NCBI GenBank assembly: GCA_011322625.1
Contig: DRMH01000012.1
Span: 32,387 to 96,386, forward strand
Direction: 5' to 3'
DNA from: Thermosulfurimonas dismutans
GTDB lineage: Bacteria; Desulfobacterota; Thermodesulfobacteria; Thermodesulfobacteriales; Thermodesulfobacteriaceae
Length of the DNA stretch: 64,000 bases
Within the stretch, counting starts at the first letter, position 1; each line of letters begins with the position of its first letter. Of the stretch, positions 62,451 through 64,000 are shown one piece after another. The translations under genes and the position numbers were made by a program. Below the pieces are notes generated by a model. That model was not told the origin of the DNA and did no database searches. It saw nothing but the letters and a program-made list of their open reading frames with translations.

Positions 62451-62474
62451 GGCGGGGTGTTCCCCGCCTTTTTT
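62451..62474 (+). terminator. Rho-independent terminator after the FmdB gene
   Basis: Stem GGCGGGG/CCCCGCC with a TGTT loop, followed by TTTTTTC. DedA starts 25 nt later. Confidence 0.9.
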
Positions 62475-62499
62475 CATCTTTACCGGTCCGAGAGGGTGA

Positions 62500-63123
62500 A
62501 TGCTTACGGAAGTGGTCCATTTTCTGCTTGAGACCATCGGGCGTCTGGGTTATCCGGGGATCTTTCTACTGATGGCCCTGGAGTCCTCGTTCTTTCCCTT
62601 TCCCAGTGAGGTGGTGATCCCTCCGGCGGCCTATCTGGCGGCCCGGGGGGACATGGATCTTTTTCTGGTGATCTTTTCCGGTACCGGGGGGAGTCTGGCC
62701 GGGGCCTGGTTCAATTATCTCCTGGCCCTGAAGCTGGGGCGTCCGGCCCTGGGACATTTTCTGCGTCGTTACGGGGGGTATCTCTTTCTTTCCGAGGCCG
62801 CTCTGGTGCGGGTGGAGGAATTTTTCGCCCGTCACGGACATATCTCCACCTTTGTGGGGAGGCTTCTGCCCGGGGTGCGGCAGTATATAAGTCTTCCCGC
62901 CGGTCTGGGGCGCATGAATCCGTTCCTTTTTAGCCTCTTCACCCTGCTCGGGGCCGGCATCTGGGTCACGGTTCTGGCCCTTTGCGGTTATTTTCTGGGG
63001 AAAAATCAGGCCCTTTTACGCCAGGCCCTGCACCGGGCCGGGCTCGGAGCGGTGCTTCTGGCCCTCCTGTGTACGGGCCTTTATCTCTGGTATCACCGCC
63101 GGGGCTCAAAGACTTCCGCCTAG
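62500..63123 (+). CDS. DedA-family membrane protein
   Basis: 207 residues with about five membrane helices. DedA signatures: [20 protein letters not shown], the re-entrant [20 protein letters not shown], and [22 protein letters not shown] (the conserved F.GR..P.VR). These act as undecaprenyl-phosphate or phospholipid flippases, or need the proton-motive force for envelope integrity. GAGAGGGTGA precedes the ATG. Confidence 0.92.
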   Translation: MLTEVVHFLLETIGRLGYPGIFLLMALESSFFPFPSEVVIPPAAYLAARGDMDLFLVIFSGTGGSLAGAWFNYLLALKLGRPALGHFLRRYGGYLFLSEAALVRVEEFFARHGHISTFVGRLLPGVRQYISLPAGLGRMNPFLFSLFTLLGAGIWVTVLALCGYFLGKNQALLRQALHRAGLGAVLLALLCTGLYLWYHRRGSKTSA

Positions 63124-63129
63124 GGCAGT

Positions 63130-63909
63130 TTATTCCTCCGGGATATTTATCTTATCCCAGTCGTCGGGAATGGTTTCCAGCCGGGCAAGCTGTGGTTCGT
63201 GAAGGGGCAGGATGAGATCGGCCATCTTCTTGATGCGCAGGGTTTGTTCGTAGGCCTGATAGGCGTCGGTATGGATCCCCGGGGGAATAACCTCCCAGCC
63301 CAGGGCCCGCACCTCCCGCGGAGGCCAGTAGTTGGTGAAGATGGTGCAGACCCCGGTCAGCGCGGCTTTTCCCTTTTCCGTATCCACCAGCACGGTCATC
63401 CCTCCGTAGGTATGACCGGGGGTGTGGATCATCCAGATCCCGGGAAGGATCTCCTTATCCTCGGTGAGTTTGACGAACTGTCCGGCCTGATCCAGTTCCT
63501 CCACGAAATCCGCGGCGTAGCGAAAATCCAGCGGATGGGGTTCATAGAGGCTTTTGAACTCCAGTTCATGGGCATAGAAGACCGCGTTGACACACTTGAA
63601 GTCGTTTTCGCAGTGGTCATTATGGAGATGGGTGTGGAGCACGATATCGATGTCTTTGGGGGCCAGGCCGTAACGAGCCAGGGCCTCCTCGAAACGCCAG
63701 ATCTTGGCTCCCAGGGCCTTCTCCCGGGCTTCGGTAATCACCGGGCCGAGGTATCCGGTATCCACCAGGACTACTTTATCTCCTCCCTCGATCAGCCATC
63801 CACACACCGGAACATGGATCTCGCGACCGTAACCGTGCTGATAGGTCATCATACCCTGGTCAAAAATCTTGCTTCCGAGGACCAGGGGATGAATGCGATA
63901 GAGGGCCAT
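63130..63909 (-). CDS. Metallo-beta-lactamase-fold hydrolase (lactonase-like)
   Basis: 259 residues. The HTHLHNDHCEN (HxHxDH) zinc motif, VLVDTGYLG at the N-terminus, HTPGHTYGG and a late His (LPLHEPQL) define two metal sites. The layout resembles N-acyl-homoserine-lactone lactonases of the AttM/AhlD type, but the substrate is not certain. AGGAGG lies six bases before the ATG. It converges on dedA with a 6-nt gap. Confidence 0.88.
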   Translation of the reverse strand: MALYRIHPLVLGSKIFDQGMMTYQHGYGREIHVPVCGWLIEGGDKVVLVDTGYLGPVITEAREKALGAKIWRFEEALARYGLAPKDIDIVLHTHLHNDHCENDFKCVNAVFYAHELEFKSLYEPHPLDFRYAADFVEELDQAGQFVKLTEDKEILPGIWMIHTPGHTYGGMTVLVDTEKGKAALTGVCTIFTNYWPPREVRALGWEVIPPGIHTDAYQAYEQTLRIKKMADLILPLHEPQLARLETIPDDWDKINIPEE

Positions 63910-64000
63910 CCTCTTCCTCCTGCAAATTTTGTTGAGTCCAATTTACTTTTATAAGCCCCCGGATCCCTTAAGTCAAAGGGAGCCCGCCGGGAACAAATAC

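Overview
The window is a compact, GC-rich (roughly 60% G+C by eye) chromosomal segment from a diderm bacterium. It carries LptD, BamA, a LolC/D-type lipoprotein exporter and TolC. Charged, Arg/Glu/Leu-rich proteins, a deltaproteobacterial-style BamA, RCKP-type rubredoxin, CusCBA and the very tight packing suggest a thermophilic Thermodesulfobacteriota-like or related organism. That placement is an inference from gene style; no rRNA or tRNA gene was seen.

Layout. 1-5.2 kb (+): 3' end of larE, a PhoU-DUF47 fusion, prfB with its programmed frameshift, carA and ribF. 5.2-13.8 kb (mostly -): a small HTH protein, surE, a small Cys-rich protein, argJ, a divergent RCKP rubredoxin-like gene with a clear terminator, an aldolase-family protein, a sugar epimerase, a two-subunit cytochrome bd-like membrane complex with a C-terminal c-type haem, a Cys-rich protein and a DUF1015 protein. 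13.9-24.1 kb: two coiled-coil membrane-associated proteins, nadK, lptD, nadE, cobO, the dnaX-ebfC-recR operon (-) and cobQ. 24.1-33.1 kb: unknown proteins, a CPA2 antiporter and a fissioned AddAB system (helicase, stand-alone nuclease, AddB). 33.2-45.7 kb: BON lipoprotein, mnmG, rpoH-like sigma factor, TPR protein, lipoprotein, two CNNM/CorC paralogues, AI-2E transporter, mutM and rel. 45.7-51.9 kb (-): lysS-lolC-lolD-bamA-rpmB, an envelope-biogenesis operon.

52.5-54.13 kb is sharply different. It is AT-rich and holds three small gene cassettes (TPR protein; DUF4160+DUF2442; HicB+HicA), each ending in a 60-62 bp element with the architecture of an integron attC site: inverse core ATCTAAC, a GC-rich hairpin with one conserved unpaired base, and core GTTAGA. 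No integrase gene lies in the window, so this looks like an integrase-less cassette cluster. It is the most interesting element here. The last attC core site overlaps the stop codon of the next gene, cusA.

54.13-64 kb: cusA, cusB and a continuous reading frame in which a UvrD-type helicase runs without a stop into a TolC/CusC-type outer-membrane protein with its own signal peptide; then ttcA, an FmdB zinc ribbon with terminator, DedA and a metallo-beta-lactamase-fold hydrolase.

Two genome-wide habits show. Many transcription-unit heads have a -10-like hexamer ending 6-8 nt before the start codon and no Shine-Dalgarno sequence, which predicts leaderless mRNAs. Six of eleven convergent gene pairs share exactly four bases (CTAG, CTAA or TTAG) so that the two stop codons overlap.
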